Shown here in pieces: positions 34,005-42,081 of a DNA stretch of 56,356 nucleotides. How positions within the stretch are numbered: position 1 is the stretch's first letter; each line of letters begins with the position of its first letter. The notes beneath the pieces were generated by a model. The model did no database searches. It was given only the letters and a program-made list of their open reading frames with translations, and was not told the DNA's origin. The stretch comes from Phenylobacterium sp. Lineage in GTDB: Bacteria; Pseudomonadota; Alphaproteobacteria; Caulobacterales; Caulobacteraceae. The stretch is taken from positions 1 to 56,356 of the forward strand of contig NZ_JAUSLW010000194.1 of NCBI RefSeq assembly GCF_030645195.1. The letters are read 5' to 3'. A program made the translations under genes and the position numbers.

Positions 34005-34984
34005 AGGTCCGGCCGGACGATCGTCTTGCCCACCACCTTGCGGTTGGCGAGGCTCTCGAAGGCGGCGCGCCATTCCGAGAGCGGGTATTCGTGGTCCACA
34101 CGAGGATGGACCTTGCCCTCATTGGCCAGGGCCCAGATGGCGGCGGAATTCTCGCGGCCCTTCTCGGGGAACTGGCGGCCGTATTCGCCGGCCCGTACGC
34201 CCATCACCGAGAAGCCCTTGATCAGGGCCATGTTGACCGGCAGCACCGGCAGGCGGCCCGAGGTGAAGCCGATGGAGAGGATGCGGCCGTTGAAGGCGAC
34301 GCAGCGGACGCTCTCATCGAAGACGTCGCCGCCCACCGGGTCATAGATGACGTCGGCGCCGCGGCCGCCGGTGATCTCCCTGACCCGCTCGCGGAAGCCG
34401 CCGGTGACGTTCACCGTGGCGTCCGGCGCATATTCCTTCTCAATGATGGCCAGCTTCTCGTCCGACGCCGAGGCCGCGATCACCTTGCAGCCGAGGTGCT
34501 TGGCCAGGTCCACGGCGGCGAGGCCGACGCCTCCGGCCGCACCGTGCACCAGCACCCACTCGCCGGCCTCCACCTGGGCGCGGCGCACCAGGGAGACATA
34601 GGCGGTGAGATAGGCCGTGGCGTAGCCGGCGGCCTGGCTGAAGGAGAGGTTGGCGGGCTTGGGCCGCAGGATCGCGGCCGGCGTCACGGCATATTCCGAG
34701 AAGCCGCCGATGCGGGCGCCGCCCACCACGGCGTCGCCGATCTGGAACTGGGTGACGCCCTCGCCCAGGGCCTCGACCTCGCCGGCGATCTCCATGCCTG
34801 GAATGAAGGGCAGGGCGGGTTTGTGCTGATACTCACCCCGGGTCTGCAGCAGGTCGGGGAAGTTGACGGCGGCGGCGCGGACCTTGATCCGCACCTCGCC
34901 CGGGCGGGGCTCCGGGGTCTCGATCTCCTTCAGGACACAGCCGCCGTAGTCGGCGGCCAGGTCCTCGACGACCAGGGCGCGCAT
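34001..34984 (-). CDS. NADPH:quinone oxidoreductase (zinc-independent MDR)
   Basis: Medium-chain reductase of 327 residues, probably reducing quinones or enones with NADPH. The N-terminal GroES-like domain has AAAVNFPDLLQTRG and PFIPGMEIAGEV and lacks the catalytic zinc ligands. The Rossmann part has VLVHGAAGGVGLAAVDLAK, the AAGGVG form typical of NADPH enzymes. It is the last gene of the TetR-hydrolase-reductase operon and its ATG overlaps the hydrolase stop by one base. The trio looks like a small inducible detoxification or carbonyl/ester catabolism unit. Confidence 0.9.
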   Translation of the reverse strand: MRALVVEDLAADYGGCVLKEIETPEPRPGEVRIKVRAAAVNFPDLLQTRGEYQHKPALPFIPGMEIAGEVEALGEGVTQFQIGDAVVGGARIGGFSEYAVTPAAILRPKPANLSFSQAAGYATAYLTAYVSLVRRAQVEAGEWVLVHGAAGGVGLAAVDLAKHLGCKVIAASASDEKLAIIEKEYAPDATVNVTGGFRERVREITGGRGADVIYDPVGGDVFDESVRCVAFNGRILSIGFTSGRLPVLPVNMALIKGFSVMGVRAGEYGRQFPEKGRENSAAIWALANEGKVHPRVDHEYPLSEWRAAFESLANRKVVGKTIVRPDL

Positions 34985-36030
34985 CAGTGAATTCGTCCTT
35001 CCAGGCCTTCACGGACCAGGCCCGCGATCTCGCGGCAGGCGACGTCGGCGCAGGGCACGGCGCCGGTGAAGGCGGTGAACCCGTGGGCCAGGCTGTCATA
35101 GCAGCGGTAGGCGATGGGCACGCCCGCGTCCTTGAGGCGCTTGGCGTAGGCCTCCCCCTGGTCCACCAAAGGATCGAAGCCGGCGGTGATCACCACCGCA
35201 GGGGCCAGGCCTGAAAGGTCGGGCGCGCGCACCGGCGACAGGCGCGGGTCGGCGGGGTCGGCCTCGGGGCCCATATAGTGACCCATGAACCAGTCCATGG
35301 TGGCGCGGCTGAGGGGGAAGCTGTCGGCGTAGGTGGTCATCGAGGCGGTTTCGCTGGCCACGTCTGTGCAGGGATAGATCAGCAGCTGCAGGTCGGGCTG
35401 GGCCTCGCCGCTGCGCTTCAGCTCCTGGGCCACGACGGCGGCGAAGTTGCCCCCCATGGAGTCGCCGCCGATGGCCGCGCGACCGGCCGGCGCGCCGAAG
35501 CGCGCGGCGTTGTCGCGGCCCCAGCGGTAGGCGGCCAGCACGTCCTCCAGGCCCGCCGGGAAGCGGTGCTCGGGCGCCAGGCGGTAGGCCACCGACAACA
35601 CCGGGCAGCGGGCGATCCGGGCCAGGATCCCGCAGAAGGCGTCGCAGGTCTCCAGGTCGCCGATCACCCCGCCGCCGAAGTGGGCGAAGATCATCAGCGG
35701 CGCGGCCGGGTCCTGCCCCTCGGGACGGTAGAGGCGCGCGGGAATCTCGTCGGCGCCGGTCGGGATGGTCAGCGGCTCGGTGCGGACGCCGGGCTCGGGG
35801 GAGCCGCCCAGCGCCGCCAGTCCCTGGGCGCTGGCCCGCCGGGCCTCCTCCGGGCTGAGGGTGGTCATGGCGGGCCCCCGCGCCGCGCCGGCGGCCAGGA
35901 ACTGCAGTCGGGGATCGAGGGTGCGTCCACCGCGATAGATCACCCCGCCGCCCGAAAGCAGCCGCAGCAGCGACGATGGGAGGGACAGCAGGGCGCGGAC
36001 GATGACACGCTGGGTGGAGATACTGGGCAT
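34984..36030 (-). CDS. HSL-type alpha/beta hydrolase (esterase)
   Basis: Cytosolic esterase of the hormone-sensitive-lipase family, 348 residues. The catalytic triad is Ser191 in GGDSMGGN, Asp in AGFDPLVDQG and His in SLAHGFTAF. The oxyanion segment reads HFGGG (117-121) where the family has HGGG, one inserted Phe. The first 50 residues form a Leu-rich cap (VRALLSLPSSLLRLLSGGG). An internal ATG at residue 55 could be an alternative start, but the longer form matches the family's N-terminal cap. Four bases separate it from tetR, and it overlaps the reductase. Confidence 0.88.
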   Translation of the reverse strand: MPSISTQRVIVRALLSLPSSLLRLLSGGGVIYRGGRTLDPRLQFLAAGAARGPAMTTLSPEEARRASAQGLAALGGSPEPGVRTEPLTIPTGADEIPARLYRPEGQDPAAPLMIFAHFGGGVIGDLETCDAFCGILARIARCPVLSVAYRLAPEHRFPAGLEDVLAAYRWGRDNAARFGAPAGRAAIGGDSMGGNFAAVVAQELKRSGEAQPDLQLLIYPCTDVASETASMTTYADSFPLSRATMDWFMGHYMGPEADPADPRLSPVRAPDLSGLAPAVVITAGFDPLVDQGEAYAKRLKDAGVPIAYRCYDSLAHGFTAFTGAVPCADVACREIAGLVREGLEGRIH

Positions 36031-36034
36031 CGGC

Positions 36035-36658
36035 CTAGGCCCCGGTCTTGGGCAACCCCTTCACGCCCCCCTGGATCAGGGCGACCACGAAGTCGGCCGC
36101 GCCCTTGGTGTCGACGGGACGCCGCTGCAGCATCTTCTCGCCCACCTCGCGGGCGATGGCGATGCAGGCGGCCGCCAGGTAGTCGGGATCAGCGCCGGGC
36201 GCTCCGCCGCGGGCGATCTCGTCGACGATGGCCTGACGCACCTCGTTGAACACCGCGGTCATTTCCGGGGTCTCACCGTGCACATGCGGGAAGGGCTCGT
36301 CCGGCGGGCGGCGCGCGAGCCAGCTCTGATGCTCGTCGGCCAGGAAGCTGAAATAGGCCTCGATGGCGGCGCGGACGAAGCTCTCCCAGTCGGCCGACTG
36401 GGCCCTCTGAGCCTTCAGCAGAGGGGTGAAGCGCCGGGCGCCCTCGTCGGAGAGGGCGACATAGACCTCGTCCTTGGAGCGGTAGTAGTTGTAAAAGGTG
36501 CCCGCCGCGAGGCCGGTGCGGCGGATGATGTCGCGCACGGTGCAGGCCTCGTAGCCCAACTCCCCGAACACTTCGCGGGCGGCGTCCAGAATGGCCTGGC
36601 GGTTCTGGACCTTGGTCTGCTCGCGCTTGCCGACCGGGAGATAAGCGACCTGGGACAT
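36035..36658 (-). CDS. TetR family transcriptional regulator
   Basis: Repressor of 207 residues with the TetR helix-turn-helix at about 18-65 (TKVQNRQAILDAAREVFGEL, then GYEACTVRDIIRRTGLAAGT and FYNYYRSKDEVY). A ligand-binding helical domain follows. The ATG at 36658 has AGGAAG at the right distance; a TTG five codons upstream is less likely. It heads the operon with the esterase and quinone reductase and most likely represses it, with a hydrophobic ester or quinone as inducer. The C-terminal tail is Lys- and Gly-rich. Confidence 0.92.
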   Translation of the reverse strand: MSQVAYLPVGKREQTKVQNRQAILDAAREVFGELGYEACTVRDIIRRTGLAAGTFYNYYRSKDEVYVALSDEGARRFTPLLKAQRAQSADWESFVRAAIEAYFSFLADEHQSWLARRPPDEPFPHVHGETPEMTAVFNEVRQAIVDEIARGGAPGADPDYLAAACIAIAREVGEKMLQRRPVDTKGAADFVVALIQGGVKGLPKTGA

Positions 36659-36737
36659 CTCTTCCTGATTCAAAACCTGACGGGCGTCATACTAGACACT
36701 CGAAAGCCGCAGCGCCAACCTCGACGGCTTGGGGCGA

Positions 36738-37151
36738 TCAGGAGGGCTTGGCCGCGCCCCAGGTGAGGATGGCGGTGGCGCCGCCGTCAGCCTCGGGCAA
36801 GGCCTGGATACGCATCGTGCGGTCACCGTCCGTGGCCGAGAACACCTTGGAACCGCCTTGGTCGAGGTCCATGCCGGTCTTCAGGCCGGCGGCGGCGGCG
36901 ATGTCTCTGTAGCGCGCCATGACGGCGTCCGGCGCATCGCGGCTGGTGAAGCCAACGGCGCCGCCGATCTTGCCTGGCGTGGAGTCGCCCTGGGTGCAGA
37001 GGGTGATCTTGGCTCCCGGATAGACCGGCGCGTAGTCGGGCAGGCCCGCGCAGGAGATCGGCGCGGCGGCGGCCGTCTTGGTCTCGGCGGCGGGCTTGGG
37101 GCCGCAGGCGGCGAGGGCCAGCAGGGCGGCGGCGGCGATCAGGGTTTTCAT
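36738..37151 (-). CDS. Small lipoprotein of unknown function
   Basis: Predicted lipoprotein of 137 residues. The signal peptide ends in lipobox LAAC with Cys16 (LIAAAALLALAACGPKPA). A short Ala/Lys linker is followed by a compact domain with two further cysteines (ISCAGLPDYAPVYPG and ITLCTQGD), which could form a disulfide, and strands such as KIGGAVGFTSRDAPDAV and GATAILTWG. No known family recognised. It is followed in the reading direction by the TetR operon without an obvious terminator and sits 26 bases from a Cys-rich exported gene. Confidence 0.78.
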   Translation of the reverse strand: MKTLIAAAALLALAACGPKPAAETKTAAAAPISCAGLPDYAPVYPGAKITLCTQGDSTPGKIGGAVGFTSRDAPDAVMARYRDIAAAAGLKTGMDLDQGGSKVFSATDGDRTMRIQALPEADGGATAILTWGAAKPS

Positions 37152-37177
37152 GGGGCTCTCCGTAGGCGCCCAGGATG

Positions 37178-37546
37178 TCAGCCCCCGGCGAGACCCGCAA
37201 CGCCGGGTGCGTCACAGGCGGCCCGACACTGGCCCCAGGTGGCCGGGCAGTCGTCCCCGCCGTCGCCGGACAGGCAGAAGTAATAGGACTGGGCGCAGGA
37301 CAGCCGGCACTGCCCCGCCTGGCCCGCCACCGGCGTGTCGGAGAGGGTGCGGAGCGGGATGAAGCTCTGGGCCAGGGCCGCGGCTGCCGTCGCGGCCACG
37401 GGGCTTGTGGCGTCTGACGCGTCGGCCGTGTCGGCCGAGAGCAATCCTCGCAGGACCGGCGCGGCGGTCGGGCCGGGGGCCTGCTGCGCGCCGGCTGGAC
37501 TGGCCAGGGAGAGGGTCAAGGCGAAGAGGGCGAGGAGGCGGCGCAT
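37178..37546 (-). CDS. Cys-rich exported small protein
   Basis: Predicted periplasmic protein of 122 residues with a signal peptide (LLALFALTLSLASPAGAQ, cleavage near AQQ). The mature part is Ala/Thr/Ser-rich, then becomes a six-cysteine module over the last 45 residues: CRLSCAQSYYFCL, DDCPATWGQCRAACD. The even count and spacing suggest three disulfides. Not a recognised family. It lies upstream of the small lipoprotein gene in the same direction, so the two may be one transcript. The start ATG is followed by two Arg, and a hairpin lies upstream. Confidence 0.75.
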   Translation of the reverse strand: MRRLLALFALTLSLASPAGAQQAPGPTAAPVLRGLLSADTADASDATSPVAATAAAALAQSFIPLRTLSDTPVAGQAGQCRLSCAQSYYFCLSGDGGDDCPATWGQCRAACDAPGVAGLAGG

Positions 37547-37603
37547 GAGCCATCCTCGCCCATCCTCCTTAAGACCTGGTTAACCATAAGGGGGCGAGAG
37601 CGA

Positions 37604-37640
37604 CTCGCAGTTCCTCCCCCGGAGAGGAAGGAACTGCGAG
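37604..37640. terminator. 12-bp hairpin after the SDR gene
   Basis: CTCGCAGTTCCT pairs perfectly with AGGAACTGCGAG around a 13-base loop, five bases beyond the SDR stop on the minus strand. No T-run follows, so it may stabilise the 3' end or act with Rho instead of being a classical terminator. Confidence 0.5.
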
Positions 37641-37644
37641 CACT

Positions 37645-38556
37645 TCACACCGTCCGCGCGGCGCGGTCCTTGGCGTTGGTCGCCTGGATGGACTCCCTGG
37701 CTTCAGTCCACTGGTCGTCGGTCCAGGCGCGCAGGCTCGAGAAGTTGCCGCCCGAGGCCTGCCAGGCGGCGCCGTCGATGGCGATGGTCTGGCCGTTCAC
37801 ATAGGCTGACAGCGGATGCAGCAGATAGACCGCCAGGTTGGCCAGTTCGCGCATCTCGCCGACCCGGCCCATGGGGTTGCCGGTGCGGCTGGCCTCGCCG
37901 TCGTTGCGCTGCTGGCCTGGGTTGAGCCGGGCGCTCATCCCCTCGGTGGGGAAGGGGCCTGGCGCGATGTTGTTGAAGCGGATGCCATAGGGTCCCCACT
38001 CGACGGCCAGGGACTGGCTCATGGTGGCCAGGCCGGCCTTGGACATGGCCGAGGGCACGGTGAAGGGGCCGCCGTTCCAGATCCAGGTGGTGAGGATGGA
38101 GACCACCGAGGCCTTCCTGCCTTCCTCGATCCAGCGCTTGCCGGCGTCGAGGGTGACGAAGAACGAGCCCCGGAACACGATATTGGCGATGGCGTCGAAG
38201 CCGCGGGGTGAGAGGTCCTGGGTCCGGCTGATGAAGTTGCCCGCGGCGTTGTTGACCAGGCCGGTCAGCGCGCCGCCGTCGGACCAGATGGTGTCCATCA
38301 TCTCGGTGATGGCCTCGGGGACGCGGATGTCGCAGGCGATGCCGACCACCTTGCCGCCGTGGGCGTCCATCAAGTCCTTGGCGGTGGCCTCCACGACGCC
38401 GCCGCGGCGGCCGCAGATATAGACCTCCGCGCCGAGGATCAGGCAGGCCTCGGCCATCACCTTGCCCAGCCCCGTCCCGCCGCCGGTGATCAGGATGCGT
38501 TCGCCCTTCATCAGGCCGGGCCGGAACATCAGGTCGTCTTGGGTCAGTTCGGCCAT
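37645..38556 (-). CDS. SDR family oxidoreductase, 2,4-dienoyl-CoA reductase-like
   Basis: NAD(P)-dependent short-chain reductase of 303 residues. It has the coenzyme motif LITGGGTGLG, NNAAGNF and the downstream AIDGAAWQA segment. The catalytic YxxxK is replaced: the region reads VPSAMSKAG, with Lys kept but Tyr replaced by Ser. This substitution, with TWIWNGGPFTVPS before it and GIRFNNIAPGP after, matches the peroxisomal-type 2,4-dienoyl-CoA reductases, which use another chemistry. It could therefore serve degradation of unsaturated fatty acids. A hairpin follows its stop and the MCP terminator lies upstream. Confidence 0.85.
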   Translation of the reverse strand: MAELTQDDLMFRPGLMKGERILITGGGTGLGKVMAEACLILGAEVYICGRRGGVVEATAKDLMDAHGGKVVGIACDIRVPEAITEMMDTIWSDGGALTGLVNNAAGNFISRTQDLSPRGFDAIANIVFRGSFFVTLDAGKRWIEEGRKASVVSILTTWIWNGGPFTVPSAMSKAGLATMSQSLAVEWGPYGIRFNNIAPGPFPTEGMSARLNPGQQRNDGEASRTGNPMGRVGEMRELANLAVYLLHPLSAYVNGQTIAIDGAAWQASGGNFSSLRAWTDDQWTEARESIQATNAKDRAARTV

Positions 38557-38617
38557 GGCGGCGCGCCTCCTTATCGTTGGAGCAAGTGCGCGCCGCTGAC
38601 GCCGGGTCGGTCAAATG

Positions 38618-38649
38618 AAAAGGGGGACCGCCTCGCAGCGGTCCCCCTT
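38618..38649 (-). terminator. Intrinsic terminator of the chemoreceptor gene
   Basis: AAGGGGGACCGC (38620-38631) pairs perfectly with GCGGTCCCCCTT (38638-38649) around CTCGCA. Read on the minus strand it is followed by TTTTCATTT. It lies 26 bases past the chemoreceptor stop and before the SDR gene. Confidence 0.85.
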
Positions 38650-38675
38650 CAGACGCCCCTTTGGAACTTAGAAGC

Positions 38676-40628
38676 TTAGAACTCTTCCCAGGTGTCGTCG
38701 TCGGCCTGGGGTTGGTGGGCCAGGGCGGTGTTTCCGCGGCTGACCGGAGCGTGGTGTTGCGTGACCTGAGGCCGGTGGGCCGGGGCGTGGCGCGCCGGAG
38801 CGGCCTGGACGCGAGCGGCCTGAGGCGCGCCGCTGACCCGGAAGCGGCCCACCAGGCGGGCCAGTTCCTCGGCCTCGTCGGCGAGGACGCGGCTGGCGGC
38901 GGTGGACTCTTCCACCATGGCCGCGTTCTGCTGGGTCACCTGGTCCATCTGGTTGACGGCGGTGTTCACCTGGCCGAGGCCAAGCGCCTCTTCCTTGGCG
39001 GAGGCGGCGATCTCGCCCACCACGTTGGAGATCTCGCCGACCTGGCGAACGATGCGTTCCAGCGCCTTGCCGGTCTCGTCGACCAGGCCCACGCCCTCGG
39101 CGACCTGTTGGGTCGAGGCCGAGATGAGCGCCTTGATCTCCTTGGCGGCTTCCGCGGAGCGCTGGGCCAGGGCCCGAACCTCGGAGGCGACCACGGCGAA
39201 GCCCTTGCCGGACTCCCCGGCGCGGGCGGCTTCAACGCCCGCGTTCAGGGCCAGCAGGTTGGTCTGGAAGGCGATCTCGTCGACCACGCCGATGATCTGG
39301 CTGATCTTGTTGGAGCCTTCCTGGATGTTGTTCATGGCCAGGACGGCCTTGCGCACGATCTCGCCGGACTGTTCGGCGTCGGTCTTGGCCGAGGCGGTGG
39401 CCTCGCGGCCGTGAGTGGCGCCTTCGGAGGTCTTGTTGACGGTGGCGGTGATCTCGTCGAGGGCCGCGGCAGTCTCTTCCAGGGTCGCGGCCTGGTGCTC
39501 GGTGCGGCGCGACAGGTCGTCGGCCGAGTGGCTGATCTCGCCGGCGCCGGACTGGATGGAGGCCGTCGCGCTGGCGATGGCGGTCATGGCCTCTTCCAGC
39601 TTGGCCACGGCGGCGTTGAAGTCGTCGCGCAGCTTGCGGTAGTCGCCGGGGAACTCAGTGTCGACGCGATAGGTCAGGTCGCCGGAGGCGAGCGCATCCA
39701 GGGCGCGGGCCAGGTTGGTGACCACGTTGGCCTGTTCCTCGGCGATGGCCGCGGCGGCCTCGGCGTTCTGGCGGCGGGCGCTTTCCGAGGAGGCCTCGGC
39801 CACCTCGTGCTCCTGGCGCAGCTTCTCGAGATGCAGCTGGTTGTCGCGGAAGACCGTCAGGGAGGAGACGATGGCGCCCAGCTCGTCCTTACGGGCCAGG
39901 GCGTCCAGGTTGATGGCGTTGTCACCGCGCGAGAGGGCCTCAGTGGCGCCGGCGATCTTCTTGACGTCGCGGCGCAGGGTCAAGGTCAGGCTCATGGCCA
40001 GGGCGCCGGCGATCAGCAGGGTGGCGAGCGCGCCCACCAGGGTGGCGGTCTGAGCGGTCTTGGCCCGCGCGGCGCTGGCGGCCGCGTTGGTGTCGGTGAC
40101 CTTTTGCCCGGCCTCCACGATCTTGTGGAGGGTGGCGCTCATCTTGGCGTATTCCTCCTCGAAGGGCGCCGCGAAGCCGGCCGCGGTGCCGAAGTCGGCT
40201 CCGATCATGGCGCAGATCACGTCGAGCGCGTCGCGGGTGTTCTTCAAGGCCTTGATCAGGTCATCATAAGACTTCTTCTGATCGGCGGGGGCCGTCTTGC
40301 GGGCGGTCTCAACCTCCTTGGTGATGGAGTCGACCTCGGCGAGCATGGCCTGGGACTCGCCCTCGATCTTCTCGACCTCGATGGAGGCGGCCTGGTGGGT
40401 CAGCAGGAAGTAGAGCTGGCCGTGAACAGCGGTGATCCGTTCCGAGACCTTCTGCATTCGTAGGCTGTTGGGCATGTCCACCTGCACCACCTGCCGCAGC
40501 TCGGCCGATTGGGCGCGTTGCAGGATGATGGCTCCGGTGGCCAGGCAGGCCAGCATGACCAGTGCGAAAGCGGGCGCGAAGCCGATCTTGATGATCAGCG
40601 GCGTATCCACGAGCCTGAAGCGCTTCAC
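38676..40628 (-). CDS. Methyl-accepting chemotaxis protein
   Basis: Transmembrane chemoreceptor of 650 residues that signals through CheW/CheA. It has an N-terminal helix (IGFAPAFALVMLACLATGAI), a periplasmic sensor of about 150 helical residues (four-helix-bundle type), a second helix (LVGALATLLIAGALAMSL) and HAMP segments. The signalling domain has the hairpin tip IGVVDEIAFQTNLLALNAGV then EAARAGESGKGFAVVA. The C-terminus ends TWEEF after a long flexible Ala/Pro/His linker, a WxxF tail resembling the CheR/CheB-binding pentapeptide. The ligand is unknown. The start is GTG, and an inverted repeat GGTTAGC/GCTAACC (40652-40690) lies just upstream. A strong terminator follows. Confidence 0.93.
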   Translation of the reverse strand: MKRFRLVDTPLIIKIGFAPAFALVMLACLATGAIILQRAQSAELRQVVQVDMPNSLRMQKVSERITAVHGQLYFLLTHQAASIEVEKIEGESQAMLAEVDSITKEVETARKTAPADQKKSYDDLIKALKNTRDALDVICAMIGADFGTAAGFAAPFEEEYAKMSATLHKIVEAGQKVTDTNAAASAARAKTAQTATLVGALATLLIAGALAMSLTLTLRRDVKKIAGATEALSRGDNAINLDALARKDELGAIVSSLTVFRDNQLHLEKLRQEHEVAEASSESARRQNAEAAAAIAEEQANVVTNLARALDALASGDLTYRVDTEFPGDYRKLRDDFNAAVAKLEEAMTAIASATASIQSGAGEISHSADDLSRRTEHQAATLEETAAALDEITATVNKTSEGATHGREATASAKTDAEQSGEIVRKAVLAMNNIQEGSNKISQIIGVVDEIAFQTNLLALNAGVEAARAGESGKGFAVVASEVRALAQRSAEAAKEIKALISASTQQVAEGVGLVDETGKALERIVRQVGEISNVVGEIAASAKEEALGLGQVNTAVNQMDQVTQQNAAMVEESTAASRVLADEAEELARLVGRFRVSGAPQAARVQAAPARHAPAHRPQVTQHHAPVSRGNTALAHQPQADDDTWEEF

Positions 40629-40866
40629 TGTATATTCCCCCCGTAAAACACGGTTAGCGACTCGGTCACCATGCCTTCAGGTTGCTAACCAAACGTCACC
40701 GAAGTGGGGACAAATGCGATTTCTGGCGATCTCCAAACTATAGAGACTCCAAAATCGCCCCTTAGGTATTCATCATTTCTTAACCATGAATATGACGCGC
40801 CGCATCAGACTCTCTTAACCCGACTGGTTCATCCTCAAACTGTCCAAATCTAGAAAGGAGTGGGGC
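40629..40866. other. Divergent intergenic region with inverted repeat and TTAACC sites
   Basis: This 238-base AT-richer region separates the chemoreceptor from the small secreted protein. It holds GGTTAGC/GCTAACC inverted 25 bases apart (40652-40690) and two TTAACC sites (40780 and 40815), 35 bases apart. TTAAC is half of the CtrA consensus, but the spacing is not the canonical TTAA-N7-TTAA, so regulation by CtrA is only a weak possibility. Confidence 0.35.
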
Positions 40867-41175
40867 ATGAAAAATATCTTCAAGATCTTGGGCGGTTGCG
40901 CCCTGGCTCTCGCCGTCGCCGGTTCGGCGTCTGCTGGGAGCTTCGAGGACAGCATGGGCCGTTGCCTGACGAAGAACGCTAACACGCGGGACGCGGCGAT
41001 TGTCATGCTGGAATGCACCGCTGACGCCGGCAAGCTCTCGGGCTGCAAGGTGCTCGAGGACAGCAAGCCGAACAAGGGCTTCGACAAGGCCGCGCTCTGC
41101 GTCGCCGAAGCGCTGCCGATGGGTTCGAAGACCGGCACCGTCAAGGTTCCGATGCGCTTCCCGGGCGGCGGCTAA
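40867..41175 (+). CDS. Secreted TonB C-terminal-like small protein
   Basis: Predicted periplasmic protein of 102 residues. The signal peptide is KNIFKILGGCALALAVAGSA, cleaved near ASAGS. The mature domain ends CTADAGKLSGCKVLEDSKPN, then GFDKAALCVAEAL and VKVPMRFPGG. This matches the C-terminal TonB fold signature (central G-x-L...C-x-V, then a helix with AAL, then a final strand), but there is no membrane anchor or Pro-rich span. Four cysteines could form two disulfides. AAAGGAG lies 8 bases before the ATG, a strong ribosome binding site, and a strong terminator follows, so it is a single-gene unit likely to be well expressed. Function unknown. Confidence 0.8.
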   Translation: MKNIFKILGGCALALAVAGSASAGSFEDSMGRCLTKNANTRDAAIVMLECTADAGKLSGCKVLEDSKPNKGFDKAALCVAEALPMGSKTGTVKVPMRFPGGG

Positions 41176-41211
41176 ACCCGCAGCCCCAAGAATTCTTATT
41201 CTTGCAAATTC

Positions 41212-41244
41212 ACGCCCTCGGCCTTCCGGCCGGGGGCGTTTTGT
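41212..41244 (+). terminator. Intrinsic terminator of the TonB-C-like gene
   Basis: ACGCCCTCGGCC pairs with GGCCGGGGGCGT (one T-G pair) around TTCC and is followed by TTTTGT. It lies 36 bases after the stop and just before the convergent DUF72 stop. The stem is among the strongest in the window. Confidence 0.88.
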
Positions 41245-41265
41245 ATTGCGGAGCCAGGCCGCTTC

Positions 41266-42069
41266 TTACCTGTTCACCCGCGAGATCAACTCCATCGCGG
41301 CGGCCGGCGCGCGCACCTTGCCTTCGTGGATGAAGTAGCTGAACACGTCGACCGGTTGTTCGGCAGGCGCGGTGCGGTCGATGGGGGTCAGATCGTCGGG
41401 GCAGCGGCCTTGCGCGTACTGCGTGAACCGCCGGGCCCACTTGTCCAGGCCCTCGGGGTCGTAGCCGGTGGGGATATCGTCGGAGCCGTCGATCAGGCGC
41501 GCATAGACGAAGTCCGCCGTCACGTCGGGGATCATCGGATAGCGGTCGTTCTCCGAGACGCAGATGGCCACGTTGCGGTGGCGGCACATCTTCACGAAGG
41601 CCAGGTCCACGAAGCTGGAATTGCGGACCTCCACCACGTGCCGAAGCTTCAGGCCCCCATAGGTCTTGAGCAGCAGGTCGAGGAAGGCCTCGAAATCGGC
41701 GGCATCGAACGTCTTGGTGGGCATGAACTGCCACAGGATCGGCCCCAGCCGATCGCCCAGCTCGACGATCCCCTGACCCAGGAACTTGGCGATGGACTCG
41801 CCTGCCTGGGCCAGGATCTTGCGGTTGGTGCAGAACCGCGAGGCCTTCAGGGAAAAGACGAAGCCCTCGGGCGTCGCGGCCTTCCACTTGGCGAAGGTCT
41901 CGGGTTTCTGGGACGAATAGTAGGTGGAGTTGATCTCGATGGAGGTCAGGTGGCGGCTGGCATAAGCGAGCTCATCGGCCTGCTTGAGGCCTTCGGGATA
42001 GAAGACCCCGCGCCAGGGCTCGAAGGTGAAACCCCCGATGCCGGCCCGGATGTAGCCCGCCTGCGCCAT
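41266..42069 (-). CDS. DUF72 family protein (YecE-like)
   Basis: A TIM-barrel-like protein of 267 residues of unknown function. It opens RAGIGGFTFEPWRGVFYPEG and has SIEINSTYYSSQKPETFAKW, which identify the family, followed by FVFSLKASRFCTNRK and VEVRNSSF. Conserved charged residues line the barrel mouth, as in sugar or phosphate-binding TIM barrels. It follows the M28 peptidase gene by 12 bases, so the two are likely co-transcribed, although no functional link is known. Confidence 0.88.
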   Translation of the reverse strand: MAQAGYIRAGIGGFTFEPWRGVFYPEGLKQADELAYASRHLTSIEINSTYYSSQKPETFAKWKAATPEGFVFSLKASRFCTNRKILAQAGESIAKFLGQGIVELGDRLGPILWQFMPTKTFDAADFEAFLDLLLKTYGGLKLRHVVEVRNSSFVDLAFVKMCRHRNVAICVSENDRYPMIPDVTADFVYARLIDGSDDIPTGYDPEGLDKWARRFTQYAQGRCPDDLTPIDRTAPAEQPVDVFSYFIHEGKVRAPAAAMELISRVNR

Positions 42070-42081
42070 GCGCCCTGTCCC

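Noticed and set aside
40780..40820. CtrA binding site from two TTAACC motifs
   Set aside because: The spacing is 35 bases, not TTAA-N7-TTAA, and single TTAAC half-sites are frequent in such regions.
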